A stretch of DNA of 64,000 nucleotides from Sphingomonas echinoides ATCC 14820 (GCF_000241465.1 NZ_JH584235.1:2376527-2440526); one strand, 5' to 3'; positions 1-9,520 are shown, counted from the stretch's first letter. Numbers and translations: made by a program. Notes: generated by a model not told the origin, from the sequence alone.

Positions 1-71
1 ACATGCTTCAGTTCAGCGGGACCGTTCCGATGATCGACGTTGACGCGTATGCTGAATGGTTGGTCGACTGA
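1..71 (+). CDS. Possible C-terminal tail of a gene entering from the left edge
   Basis: Frame 3 is open from the window edge to a TGA ending at base 71, giving about 22 residues that end in AEWLVD. The start, if the gene is real, lies outside the window. The stretch is too short to assign a family and could be a chance open frame. It sits beside a region that looks rearranged, so it may belong to whatever element ends near base 620. Confidence 0.25.
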   Translation, partial: MLQFSGTVPMIDVDAYAEWLVD

Positions 72-566
72 GCGTTGCGCCGGTGCCCGTCGTGGAGAAC
101 TAGATGCGTCCCCTGCCAGAAAGATTGTACAAGAACCGGCGAAGCGCGTGTCCTTCGTCCGCGTCAGCACACTCCCCGTCTAACGCGACCACTGCGTGGC
201 AGGCTTCGAGCGTGCCTACTTCATCGACTGTCAACAGGCTGAACGCACTCCGCCTTGACGGAGATCAAGCCCCCTGCGCTACCGCATAAATGAAGGGCTG
301 GTTACGGCAAGCGCCGCCCGAAAGCGGCCGGGCCGATTTCCACCCGATGATGTCGATCGCGGATGTGGAAACGGATGTCGGCTTTTGGGAGTGCCAAGGA
401 GACCGCAAAACGTCCGATATGAGGCGCAAAGCGGACGCGAGTCGTGTCGCATCACTCCATTAAATCTCACCCCGAGTGTGGGGAAAAGTGTGGGGTAAGG
501 CCAAACGGTGCCGCGATATTCCCAAAGACATCAAGTCACTACCGCGAAATCTGAACTTCCTCCCGC
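72..566. other. Gene-poor stretch left of the truncated glycosyltransferase
   Basis: No reading frame here has a recognisable product, and the two frames of about 60 codons have unconvincing composition. The stretch is less uniformly GC-rich than the rest of the window, with AT-richer pockets around 440-500. It contains a short tandem direct repeat at 475-495 and leads into the point where the glycosyltransferase frame loses its family-like sequence. It may be the end of an inserted or rearranged segment. No transposase or integrase is visible. Confidence 0.4.
475..495. repeat. Two 9-base direct repeats, 12-base period
   Basis: AGTGTGGGG occurs at 475-483 and again at 487-495. Closely spaced short direct repeats can be protein-binding sites, for example arm-type sites of tyrosine recombinases, but no recombinase gene is visible. 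The function is unknown. Confidence 0.35.
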
Positions 567-1259
567 TCAGCCGATCGCCTGCGAAGCAGTGAGTCGGAAA
601 TGTACTGTTAGCGGCGAATTCGCTTCCGCAAACTCGTCCGCATAATGGCCCGATACGAGCCGCGCTTTGCCATCCACCAACGGCAAGACCGGCAATTGTA
701 CGGCGGCATAGCGCCCGATCAGCGCATCGATCACGCGCAATTCGCCCGGATGCACCATGTCCTCGGCATCGTGCAGTTCGACCGCCGCCACGCGAATCTG
801 CTCACGGTGCTCATCGCGCAGCAGCGTCGCCCATAGCGCGTTCAGGCAATCGGCCTTGGTCGTCGGTCCATCGTTCGGGCCGATCACCAACCGGATCCGG
901 TCATCGTCCGCCGCGACTTCCGCGACGGCGGCGATGGTCGGAAGATCATTGGGATAGGTGCCGACATAGATGCGGTAGTCGGGATGGTCGAAGCGTGCGA
1001 GGCATGTCCGCAACATCGCGCCGATAACGCCCGCTTCGTCCCAGGCGGCGACGAACACCGCGATCCGACGCGGCACCCGCCGGGTGTAGCCCTCCAGCGT
1101 GGCGGGCAACCCGTCCGACCGCCGCCACAGCCGCGTCCCCATCCACGCAACATCGACCGCGACATCATCGAGGCCACCGACGAGAAAGCCAAGCGCGGCG
1201 AACAGCATCGTCTCGCGCGCGACCGCGTCCAGCGCGGCGATAATCCACTCTCCCCCCAA
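567..1259 (-). pseudogene. Truncated family 2 glycosyltransferase (NfrB-like N-terminal part)
   Basis: The product starts with a hydrophobic N-terminus, then a GT-A-like core: RRIAVFVAAWDEAGVIGAML (nucleotide-sugar binding strand), a PNDGPTTKADCLNAL stretch, and an ELHDAEDMVHPGELR segment carrying the metal-binding D-x-D-like acids. These features match membrane glycosyltransferases related to the NfrB/N4-adsorption family, which run well beyond 350 residues. This frame ends after about 230. Family-like sequence stops near ADEFAEAN (about base 630) and the last 15 or so residues look unrelated, so the C-terminal membrane part is missing. The TTG start at 1259 follows a good GGGGAGG site. The product is probably non-functional. 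Confidence 0.6.
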
Positions 1260-1317
1260 GAGCGTTCCTCCCCTCGACCGGCCCCCCGAGTCGATCTACA
1301 CGGAGTGTCTAACAGCT

Positions 1318-1383
1318 GTGACGGCGTAGCAAGCTGTCATCACGCCGTCACCATTCGTCGCTGTACTAGCACGGTTCGTCGCT
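1318..1383 (+). promoter_or_regulatory. Inverted repeat plus paired direct repeats upstream of the macroglobulin gene
   Basis: A perfect 10-base inverted repeat (GTGACGGCGT at 1318-1327, ACGCCGTCAC at 1342-1351) is followed by two copies of TTCGTCGCT at 1354-1362 and 1375-1383. The copies are 21 bases apart, two helical turns, so both face the same side of the DNA. An AT-rich TTTATAGC follows, then a GGGGAGGA ribosome site before the ATG at 1418. This could be a binding region for an envelope-stress or two-component regulator. The regulator itself is not identifiable. Confidence 0.4.
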
Positions 1384-1417
1384 TTATAGCATGCAATAAG
1401 GTCTTGGGGAGGATTCG

Positions 1418-4400
1418 ATGAAGCTCGCGTTCCGAGTCGCACTGCTCGCTTTGGCGCTGGCTCCGATCACCGCTTTTGGCGACTCCAGCCCGCAAGTCAT
1501 CCTGGCCACCCCTGGCATTGGCGACGGCGCGATCGAACGCTTCACCGCGCGTTTCAGCCAGCCGATCGTGCCGCTGGGCGATCCGCGTGCGGCTTCGCCC
1601 TTCGACGTCACCTGCGCCGTTGGCGGGCAGGGGCGCTGGGTCGATCCGCAGACCTTCGTCTATGATTTTGCAAACGGCCTACCCGGCGGCACCGTCTGCA
1701 AGTTCAAGCTGCGCTCCGGGCTGAAGAGCGTGTCGGGCTATGCCGTGACCGGGCAACAGGAGTTTTCGGTCGACGCCGGCGGCCCGGTCGCGCGCGCCGT
1801 GCTGCCGAGCCAATATGATAGCGAGATTGAGGAAGATCAGGTCTTCCTGGTCGCCGCCAACCTGCCCGCCACCCCGGCCTCGGTTGCCGGCAACGCCTAT
1901 TGCGCGGTCAAGGGCATTGGCGAGAAGATCCCGGTCGAAGTGCTCGCAGCCGATGTGCCCGGCAAGCTGTTGGGCGAAATGGGCACCGACAATTGGAACG
2001 TGCGCAACTTCCTGGAAAGCGCCGGGCTCCCCGCTGCGATTCCGCCCGCCGCTGAGCGTGCCAAGGCCTATGCCGGGGTGTCCGCATTGAAGTGCCGCCG
2101 TCCCTTGCCGCCGGGCACCGACATGGCGTTGGTGTGGGGCGCCAACATCGCCGGGGCCAGCGGCAAGACCGCAGGTGCCGACCAGCGCTTCGACTATACC
2201 GTGCGCAAGCCCTTCACCGCGCGCTTCGAATGCGGCCGTGTCAATGCGCAAGCTGGGTGCAATCCGGTCGAAAAGGCATGGGTACGCTTCTCCGCGCCGG
2301 TCGCGACCGATCTCGCCAAGCAAATCCGTATCCAGACCGCCGATGGCAAGCTGCTGACCCCGACGCTGTTCGATGATTCGTCCGAGGATTCGGGGCATGG
2401 CGACGCCAAGAGCAAGGCGACTGTCTCCTCGGTCGGCTTCAAGAGCCCGCTGCCCGAATCGCAGACCGCCAAGCTGCTGCTGCCAACAGGCGTGAAGGAC
2501 GAGAGCGGGCGTGCGCTTTCCAATGCGGAACGCTTCCCGCTCGACGTGCGCTTCGATGCCGCGCCGCCGCTGGTGAAATTCGCCGCGCCCTTCGGCATTC
2601 TGGAATCCAAACAGGGCGGCGTGCTGCCGGTGACGGTGCGCAATGTCGAACCTGCGCTACAAGGCACCAACCTCAGCATCGCCGGGCAATCGCTGCGCAT
2701 CGATGCCTCGGACGGCAAGATCGCCGAATGGCTGCGCACCGTCGGCCATGCCGATGACACGGCCAGCCATGAGGAAACGCGCGGCAAGGACAAGGTCCGC
2801 ATCAACGACACCGGCGCGACCTCGATCCTCGGCAAGCAAGGCGCGTCGCTGAAGATCGGCCTGCCCGGCAAGGGCAAGGATTTCGAAGTGGTCGGCATGC
2901 CGCTCGGCGGCGGCAAGCCCGGTTTTTATGTCGTCGAACTGGCGAGCCCAGTGCTCGGCCAGGCGCTGCTCGGGCGCAAGGCCCCGCGCTATGTCGCCGC
3001 CGCCGCGCTCGTCACCAATATGAGCGTCCATTTCAAATGGGGCCGCGCCAAAAGCCTCGCCTGGGTGACCGCGCTCGACACCGGCAAACCCGTCGCCGGG
3101 GCCGAAGTGCGCGTGAGCGATAGCTGCACCGGCCAAGTGCTGGCGCGCGGCGTGACCGACAAGAGCGGCGGCGTCTATGCCCCGCCGGGCCTGCCCGAAC
3201 CCGAAACCTGGGGCAGTTGCGAAGGCACCAGCAGCCATCCGCTGATGGTCTCAGCGCGCGCCGCCGACGATTTCAGCTTCACGCTGACGGCATGGGGCGA
3301 AGGCATCCGCCCCTATGATTTCGACTTGCCCTATGGCTATCAAGCGCGCGGCGAAATGCTGCACACCGTGTTCGACCGGATGCTCGTCCGCCAGGGCGAA
3401 ACGATCCATATGAAGCACATCCTGCGTACATCGATCGCCGATGGCTTCGGCATGGCCCCGGCAGTGTCCGGCACGCTGCGGCTGCAGCATCGCGGGTCCG
3501 ACACGCAGTTCGACTTGCCGCTGACGATCGACGCCAATGGCATTGGCGAAAATGAGTGGACCGCCCCCGCCGGCGCGCCGATGGGCGATTACGACCTGTC
3601 GGTGATCGTCGATGGTCGTCGAATCGAAACCACGCAATCGTTCAAGGTCGACGAATATAAATTGCCGACGATGCGCGCGAGCGTCACCGGCCCCAAGGAC
3701 GCCGCGATCCGCCCCGCCAACCTGCTGCTCGATCTGTTCGTCGGCTATCTGTCGGGTGGCGGCGCATCGAACCTGCCGGTCGACATGCGCATCGGCTATT
3801 TCGCGCATGACACCAAGCCCGACGGCTATGAAAGCTACAGCTTCGGCGGCAAGGTGATCGCCGAGGGCACCAAACCGCTCAATGGCGATGGCGAAGAGGA
3901 GCAGACCGCGCTCCCGCCAACGCAGACGCTGCCGACCACGCTCGGTGGCGACGGGACCGGCAAACAGACCGTCGCCGTGCCGCAGACACTCGACGGCGTC
4001 ACCGACATGCTGGTCGAAATGGATTATCAGGACGCCAATGGCGAAATGCTGACCGCGTCCAAACGCATCCCGATCTTCCCCAGCGCTGTGCAACTGGGCG
4101 TGAAAACCGATGGCTGGCTGATGAAGCAGGACGATTTGCGGCTGCGCTTCGTCGCGCTCGACACCAGTGGCAAGCCCATCGCCAACCAGGCGATTTCGGT
4201 CGCGCTCTATAGCCGCCAGATCCTGACTGCCAGGCGGCGGCTGATCGGCGGCTTCTATGCCTATGACAACCGCATGAAGACGACCAAGCTTGCGCAAAGC
4301 TGCACCGCGACGACCGATGCGCAGGGGCTGGCGACGTGCAAGATCGCGCCGGGCATTTCGGGCGAAGTCTATGCCGTCGCCACGACCAAGGACGCGAACG

Positions 4401-7240
4401 GCAATGAAGCGCGCGCCACGCAAAGCGTGTGGCTGGCGGGCAATGACGATTGGTGGTTCGGCGGCGACAATGGCGACCGCATGGACGTGGTGCCCGAACA
4501 GCAAGCCTATAAAGCAGGCGACACCGCCCGCTTCCAAGTGCGGATGCCGTTCCGCAAGGCGACCGCTTTGGTCACGGTCGAGCGCGAAGGCGTGCTGTCG
4601 AGCTTCGTCACCGAGCTCAGCGGCACCGATCCAGTGGTCGAGGTCAAGATGCCGGGCAGTTACGCGCCCGACGTGTTCGTGTCCGTGATGGTCGTGCGCG
4701 GCCGCACCGAAAGCGGCATCTGGACGTGGCTGCACGGCATCGCGCAATCCGTTGGGCTGGCGAGCAGCCCGCCGGAGGGACAGGAGCCGACCGCTTTGGT
4801 CGATCTCGCCAAGCCGAGCTATCGCCTCGGCATCGCCAAGGTGAAGGTCGGCTGGGAAGCGCATCAATTGCAAGTCGCGGTCAAGGCCGATCGCGCGCGC
4901 TATGCGGTGCGCGACGTGGCGCAAGTCGATGTCGCGGTGAAGACGCCCGACGGCAAGCCCGCGCGTACCGCCGATGTCGCCTTTGCGGCGGTCGACGAGG
5001 CGCTGCTGCAACTCGCCCCCAATGACAGCTGGGACGTGCTGACCGCGCTGATGGGCGAACGCCCGCTCTCGGTGCTGACCTCGACCGCGCAGACCCAAGT
5101 CGTCGGCAAGCGTCATTATGGCAAGAAAGCGGTCGAGGCCGGTGGCGGCGGTGGCGGCGATTCCTCCGGGCTCAACCGCGAGAATTTCCAGCCGGTGATC
5201 CTGTGGAAGGGCCGCGTCGCGCTCGACGAGAACGGCCATGCCCGCATTCCGGTGACGCTCAGCGACGCGCTGTCGTCGTTCAAGCTGGTCGCGATCGCCA
5301 CCGATGGCGCGCAACTCTATGGCACCGGCATGACCAGCGTGCGCACCGCGCAGGATTTGTCGATCTATGCCGGGATTCCGCCGGTGGTGCGCACCGGCGA
5401 TTTCTATGCGTCGAGCTTCACGCTGCGCAACGGCTCGGACAAGCCGATGACGGTGACGGCAACGGTCGACCTGACCCCGGCCATCGCGCAGGGCAAACCA
5501 CTGACAGTCACGATCCCGGCAGGCGGCGCGGTGCCGGTTGCGTGGAATCTCACCGCGCCCGCCACTATCGATCGCTTGCGCTGGCATGTCAGCGCCAAGG
5601 CATCGAACGGCAAGGCGGTCGATCAGATCACCACCGATCAGGCGGTGGTGCCGCTCTATCCGGTCGAAGTCTGGGCGGGCACGCTGGCGCGCGTCGGCGC
5701 GGACACTACCATCCCGATCCAGCCGCCTGCGGGCGCGATCGCCGGGCGCGGCACGGTCGATATCCGGCTTGACGATACGCTGGCACCGCCGCTCGCCGGG
5801 GTACGCGAGTTCATGGCGCGCTATCCCTATGATTGCTTCGAACAGCGGCTGTCGCGCGCAGTGGCGCTCGGCGATGCCGGGCTGTGGCAAGCGCTGGCGG
5901 GCGATCTTCCCGCCTATCAGGCGGATGACGGCCTGCTGCGCTATTGGCCTTCGGGCAGCCTGAACGGCTCGGAAGCGCTGACCGCTTATGTGCTGGCGAT
6001 GACCTCCGACGCGGGATTGCCGATCCCGGCGGGGCCGCGCGCGAAGATGATCGAGGGGCTGAAGGCCGTGCTCGACGGGCGCTTGCGGCATGAGGATTAT
6101 GGCGATGTGCGCTGGCAGCGCGTCTATGCGTTCAACGCGCTCGCCCGCGCCGGCGCCGCGACGCCTGCAATGCTCGGCCAATTGAGCATGACGCCAAAGG
6201 AGATGCCGACCGCGTTGCTCGCCGATTATCTCGTGTCGCTCGATCATCTCCAGGGCCTTGCCAATGCCCCCGCGCTGAAGAGCGCCGCCGAGGCGGTGTT
6301 GCGCACGCGGCTGGTGTATGAAGGCACGCGGCTCGATCTCTCCGACAGCAGCAACCAGCCATGGTGGCTGATGTCGTCGGGCGATGAAGCGTCGATCAAG
6401 ACCGTGATCGCCACGCTGGGACGGCCCGGCTGGCAGGACGAAGCCGCCAAGATGATGGTCGGCGTGGCGCTGCGCCAGTCGCATGGACGGTGGGACACCA
6501 CCACCGCCAATGCCTGGGGCACGATAGCGGCGCGCAAGTTCGGCGCGCTCTATCCCGCCAGCGCGATCATCGGCACGACGACATTGGGGTTGGGCAACCA
6601 GACGATCAGCAAGAGCTGGCCGCTTGCCGCCACCGCACGCACCGCAAGCTTCGCGTTGCCGACAACCCAGACGCCGCTGAAACTCGCGCAGTCGGGTGGC
6701 GCGGGGCCGTGGGCCACCGTCTCGGTATCGGCAGCGGTGCCGCTGACCAGGCCGCTGTTCGCCGGTTATGAAATGCAGCGCCGTGTCGAGGTGGTGCAAG
6801 CGCGCACCAAGGGTGTTCTCACGCGCGGCGACGTGGTCAAGGTGACGATCACGGTCAAGGCCAGCGCCGAGCGCAACTGGGTGGTGATCAACGATCCGAT
6901 CCCGGCGGGCGCAACCATCATCGGCGATCTGGGCGGGCAGTCGCAAATCCTCGCCGGGCAAGCGCAGGCGGGGCCTGGCACCAAGTTCGAGGCGCGCGAT
7001 GCCGATGGCAAGCTGTGGGACATTCAGGTCGGCGTCGTCCCGGCCTATGTCGAGCGGCGCAACGATACCTGGCGGGCCTATTATGGCTGGGTGCCGCGCG
7101 GGGCCTTCAGTGCGTCGTACATGCTGCGGCTGAACGGGGCCGGGCGCTTCAACCTGCCGCCGAGCCGGGTCGAGGCGATGTATTCGCCCGCGATCCGTGC
7201 GCAACTGCCGCTCGATACGATGACGGTCGTGCAGCGATAG
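1418..7240 (+). CDS. Bacterial alpha-2-macroglobulin (YfhM-like)
   Basis: This 1940-residue secreted protein belongs to the bacterial alpha-2-macroglobulins, periplasmic protease traps thought to guard the envelope when the wall or outer membrane is breached. A type I signal peptide (MKLAFRVALLALALAPITAFG) is visible. It has no lipobox cysteine, unlike E. coli YfhM, so the protein should be soluble. Macroglobulin and MG2-type domains fill the first two thirds. The thioester motif is intact as YPYDCFEQRLSR (Cys1473, Gln1476), followed by the helical thioester domain and a C-terminal receptor-like domain. A glycine-rich insert lies near residue 1245. It is followed at once by pbpC, the standard partner. 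ATG start with a strong GGGGAGGA site. Confidence 0.93.
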   Translation: MKLAFRVALLALALAPITAFGDSSPQVILATPGIGDGAIERFTARFSQPIVPLGDPRAASPFDVTCAVGGQGRWVDPQTFVYDFANGLPGGTVCKFKLRSGLKSVSGYAVTGQQEFSVDAGGPVARAVLPSQYDSEIEEDQVFLVAANLPATPASVAGNAYCAVKGIGEKIPVEVLAADVPGKLLGEMGTDNWNVRNFLESAGLPAAIPPAAERAKAYAGVSALKCRRPLPPGTDMALVWGANIAGASGKTAGADQRFDYTVRKPFTARFECGRVNAQAGCNPVEKAWVRFSAPVATDLAKQIRIQTADGKLLTPTLFDDSSEDSGHGDAKSKATVSSVGFKSPLPESQTAKLLLPTGVKDESGRALSNAERFPLDVRFDAAPPLVKFAAPFGILESKQGGVLPVTVRNVEPALQGTNLSIAGQSLRIDASDGKIAEWLRTVGHADDTASHEETRGKDKVRINDTGATSILGKQGASLKIGLPGKGKDFEVVGMPLGGGKPGFYVVELASPVLGQALLGRKAPRYVAAAALVTNMSVHFKWGRAKSLAWVTALDTGKPVAGAEVRVSDSCTGQVLARGVTDKSGGVYAPPGLPEPETWGSCEGTSSHPLMVSARAADDFSFTLTAWGEGIRPYDFDLPYGYQARGEMLHTVFDRMLVRQGETIHMKHILRTSIADGFGMAPAVSGTLRLQHRGSDTQFDLPLTIDANGIGENEWTAPAGAPMGDYDLSVIVDGRRIETTQSFKVDEYKLPTMRASVTGPKDAAIRPANLLLDLFVGYLSGGGASNLPVDMRIGYFAHDTKPDGYESYSFGGKVIAEGTKPLNGDGEEEQTALPPTQTLPTTLGGDGTGKQTVAVPQTLDGVTDMLVEMDYQDANGEMLTASKRIPIFPSAVQLGVKTDGWLMKQDDLRLRFVALDTSGKPIANQAISVALYSRQILTARRRLIGGFYAYDNRMKTTKLAQSCTATTDAQGLATCKIAPGISGEVYAVATTKDANGNEARATQSVWLAGNDDWWFGGDNGDRMDVVPEQQAYKAGDTARFQVRMPFRKATALVTVEREGVLSSFVTELSGTDPVVEVKMPGSYAPDVFVSVMVVRGRTESGIWTWLHGIAQSVGLASSPPEGQEPTALVDLAKPSYRLGIAKVKVGWEAHQLQVAVKADRARYAVRDVAQVDVAVKTPDGKPARTADVAFAAVDEALLQLAPNDSWDVLTALMGERPLSVLTSTAQTQVVGKRHYGKKAVEAGGGGGGDSSGLNRENFQPVILWKGRVALDENGHARIPVTLSDALSSFKLVAIATDGAQLYGTGMTSVRTAQDLSIYAGIPPVVRTGDFYASSFTLRNGSDKPMTVTATVDLTPAIAQGKPLTVTIPAGGAVPVAWNLTAPATIDRLRWHVSAKASNGKAVDQITTDQAVVPLYPVEVWAGTLARVGADTTIPIQPPAGAIAGRGTVDIRLDDTLAPPLAGVREFMARYPYDCFEQRLSRAVALGDAGLWQALAGDLPAYQADDGLLRYWPSGSLNGSEALTAYVLAMTSDAGLPIPAGPRAKMIEGLKAVLDGRLRHEDYGDVRWQRVYAFNALARAGAATPAMLGQLSMTPKEMPTALLADYLVSLDHLQGLANAPALKSAAEAVLRTRLVYEGTRLDLSDSSNQPWWLMSSGDEASIKTVIATLGRPGWQDEAAKMMVGVALRQSHGRWDTTTANAWGTIAARKFGALYPASAIIGTTTLGLGNQTISKSWPLAATARTASFALPTTQTPLKLAQSGGAGPWATVSVSAAVPLTRPLFAGYEMQRRVEVVQARTKGVLTRGDVVKVTITVKASAERNWVVINDPIPAGATIIGDLGGQSQILAGQAQAGPGTKFEARDADGKLWDIQVGVVPAYVERRNDTWRAYYGWVPRGAFSASYMLRLNGAGRFNLPPSRVEAMYSPAIRAQLPLDTMTVVQR

Positions 7241-7252
7241 CCTTTGTTGAAT

Positions 7253-7357
7253 CCACCCCGGCGCAGGCCGGGGCCCAGTATCGAGCCGTTGAATGATCGA
7301 GCGTGGCGCTCTCTTGCAGAAACTGTCGCGACTGGGCCCCGGCGTTCGCGGGGGTGG
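7253..7357. repeat. Long inverted repeat overlapping the pbpC start
   Basis: Two 27-base arms, 7253-7279 and 7331-7357, are inverted copies of each other with 24 of 27 positions matching. The arms read CCACCCCGGCG... and the reverse complement ending ...GGGGGTGG. Each arm also contains its own small palindrome (CCCCGGCGCAGGCCGGGG in the left one). The layout resembles REP/BIME-type intergenic elements. The right arm lies inside the predicted pbpC coding sequence. Confidence 0.7.
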
Positions 7358-9491
7358 CGATAAGGTTTGGGCCGCGCTCAAGACTCGGGCGGGCGCGAGC
7401 ATCGCGGGGGTGACGCTCCTTCTCCTCGCCTTCGTCGCGCTCGACTACGCAACCCTGCCCCCGCCGCTCCCCGCTTACGCCCAGGTCCGCGCCACATGGC
7501 ACCCGTCCGAAGCGTGGCTCTATGATCGGAACGGCGTGCTGATCGACAGCGCACGCGTCGATTTCAAGGCGCGCCGCCTCGCCTGGACCCCGCTCGACCA
7601 TGTCGCCCCGGTGGCGCGCACCACCATCGTCGGGGTCGAGGACCGACGCTTTTTCTCGCACGGCGGGGTGGACTGGCTGGCGCTCGCTGGCGTCGCGCGC
7701 GACAAGGCCAAGGGCGAGCGTGCGCGCGGGGCGAGCACGCTGTCGATGCAGGTCGCCGGTTTCCTCGCGCCCGATCTCGCCGCCCCCGGTCAGCGCCATT
7801 TCTGGGACAAGATCCGCCAGATGCGCGCCGCCTGGGCGCTCGAATCGCGTTGGTCGAAGGAGCAAATCCTCGAGGCCTATCTCAATCTGGCCGGGTTTCG
7901 CGGCGAAGCGCAGGGTATCGGTGCCGCCGCCCTCGGGCTGTTCGGCAAGACGCCCGACGCGCTCGCGCGCGATGACGCGCTGCTGCTGGCGGCGCTACTG
8001 CCCGATCCGCAGGCCGATGCCGGGACCGTCGCGCGGCGTGCCTGCGCCGTGTCGCACGAGCAGGACTGCGGCCGCTTTGCCGGGGAAGCGGCCTCGATGC
8101 TCGGGCCCGCGCGCAGTCTCGCGCTCGATCCGGGGCTCGCCCCGCATCTGTCGGACCGGTTGCTGACCAAACCCGGGCTGAAGGTGACCACCACGCTCGA
8201 TCGCCGCATCCAGACGCTCGCCATCGTCGCGTTGAAGCGGCAGTTGCAGGGCCTTGGCGGCGCGCGCGCGCGCGATGGCGCGGTGGTGGTGATCGACAAT
8301 GCCAGCGGCGACGTGCTGGCCTATGTCGGCGGCATCGGTGGGGCATCGACCGCGCCTGCGGTCGATGGCGCGAACAGCTATCGCCAGGCGGGATCGACGC
8401 TGAAGCCGTTTCTCTACGCCCAGGCGATCGAGAAGGGGTATCTGACCCCAGCCTCGATCCTCGATGATTCCCCCGTGCAGCTCGACACCGCGTCGGGCCT
8501 GTACGTGCCGCAAAATTACGATCGCGGTTTCAAGGGGCCGGTGTCGGCGCGTTCGGCGCTGGCGGGGTCGCTCAACGTGCCTGCCGTCCGCACCTTGCTG
8601 CTCGTCGGGGTCGATCCGTTTCGCGACCGGCTATGGGATACGGGCTATCGCGGGCTGGTCGAGGATGGCGCTTATTACGGCTATTCGCTTGCTTTGGGAT
8701 CGGCCGAAGTCACCTTGCTCGAACAGGCTGATGCTTACCGCAGCCTTGCGCAAGGCGGGCGCTGGTCGCCGCTGCGACTGACCCTCGATGCGCCCCACAC
8801 CGCGCCCCGCGCGGTCACCACCCAGCAAGCAGCATGGATCGTTGCCGACATGATGGCCGATGCCAATGCCCGCGCGGTTACCTTCGGGCTCGATTCGGCG
8901 CTGCATTTGCCCTTCTGGGCGGCGGTGAAGACGGGAACGAGCAAGGCGCTGCGCGACAATTGGTGCATCGGCTTCACGCAGAAATACACGGTCGCCGTGT
9001 GGGTCGGCAATTTGGAGGGGGATTCGATGCGCGCAGTGTCGGGCGTCAGCGGCGCGGCACCGGTGTGGCGCGACATCATGCTGTCTCTCAACGCCGAGGA
9101 GCGCGGTGCCCCGCCGCCGCGCCCGGCGGGCGTGGAAGCGCGCTCGATCACCTTTGCGGGCGCGATCGAACAGCCACGCACCGAATATTTCCTGGCCGGG
9201 ACCGGGCAGAACCACATCGCCTTTGCCCCCGACGAATCGCGCCGCCCACGCATCACCAATCCGGTCTCAGGCAGCGTCTATGCGATCGACCCGGACATTC
9301 CGCATGACCGGCAACGGCTTGCGGTCGATGTCTCGGGGGCGGTGACCGCACACCGCTTGTGGCTCGACAAGACCGACATCGGGGCTGCCGATTCGCAGCC
9401 CGAGATCATTGCAGGCCCGGGCACGCACCGCCTGCGCCTGACCGATGTCGGCGGGCGCGTGGTCGACCAAGTGATGTTCACGATTCGCTGA
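7293..9491 (+). CDS. pbpC: Penicillin-binding protein 1C
   Basis: Bifunctional murein synthase of 732 residues, anchored by one membrane helix near residues 36-52. The glycosyltransferase (GT51) part shows VEDRRFFSHGG (catalytic Glu116), RGASTLSMQVAGFL and KEQILEAYLN. The transpeptidase part shows STLKPF (active-site serine and lysine), SLNVPA and KTGTS. The tail matches the PBP1C C-terminal domain. It acts in the periplasm on lipid II and glycan strands and probably works with the macroglobulin encoded just upstream. The ATG at 7293 lacks a clear ribosome site and lies inside an inverted repeat, so residues 13-22 are repeat-derived. The true start is uncertain. Confidence 0.92.
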   Translation: MIERGALLQKLSRLGPGVRGGGDKVWAALKTRAGASIAGVTLLLLAFVALDYATLPPPLPAYAQVRATWHPSEAWLYDRNGVLIDSARVDFKARRLAWTPLDHVAPVARTTIVGVEDRRFFSHGGVDWLALAGVARDKAKGERARGASTLSMQVAGFLAPDLAAPGQRHFWDKIRQMRAAWALESRWSKEQILEAYLNLAGFRGEAQGIGAAALGLFGKTPDALARDDALLLAALLPDPQADAGTVARRACAVSHEQDCGRFAGEAASMLGPARSLALDPGLAPHLSDRLLTKPGLKVTTTLDRRIQTLAIVALKRQLQGLGGARARDGAVVVIDNASGDVLAYVGGIGGASTAPAVDGANSYRQAGSTLKPFLYAQAIEKGYLTPASILDDSPVQLDTASGLYVPQNYDRGFKGPVSARSALAGSLNVPAVRTLLLVGVDPFRDRLWDTGYRGLVEDGAYYGYSLALGSAEVTLLEQADAYRSLAQGGRWSPLRLTLDAPHTAPRAVTTQQAAWIVADMMADANARAVTFGLDSALHLPFWAAVKTGTSKALRDNWCIGFTQKYTVAVWVGNLEGDSMRAVSGVSGAAPVWRDIMLSLNAEERGAPPPRPAGVEARSITFAGAIEQPRTEYFLAGTGQNHIAFAPDESRRPRITNPVSGSVYAIDPDIPHDRQRLAVDVSGAVTAHRLWLDKTDIGAADSQPEIIAGPGTHRLRLTDVGGRVVDQVMFTIR

Positions 9492-9496
9492 AACAC

Positions 9497-9520
9497 CGGC
9501 CGCGCCAAGGGGCGCGGCCG
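9497..9520. terminator. Hairpin between convergent pbpC and the RcnB-like gene
   Basis: A perfect 10-base stem (CGGCCGCGCC at 9497-9506, GGCGCGGCCG at 9511-9520) has a 4-base loop. It lies 6 bases after the pbpC stop and 12 before the opposing stop. There is no strong T run, so termination strength is uncertain. Confidence 0.6.

Noticed and set aside
104-470. Two frames of about 60 codons near the left edge
   Set aside because: No ribosome site of note, no motif, and composition like translated non-coding DNA.
3251-7402. 1383-codon open frame on the minus strand
   Set aside because: It mirrors the macroglobulin gene, is rich in Arg, His and Asp in no domain pattern, and arises from the GC-rich third positions of the true gene.
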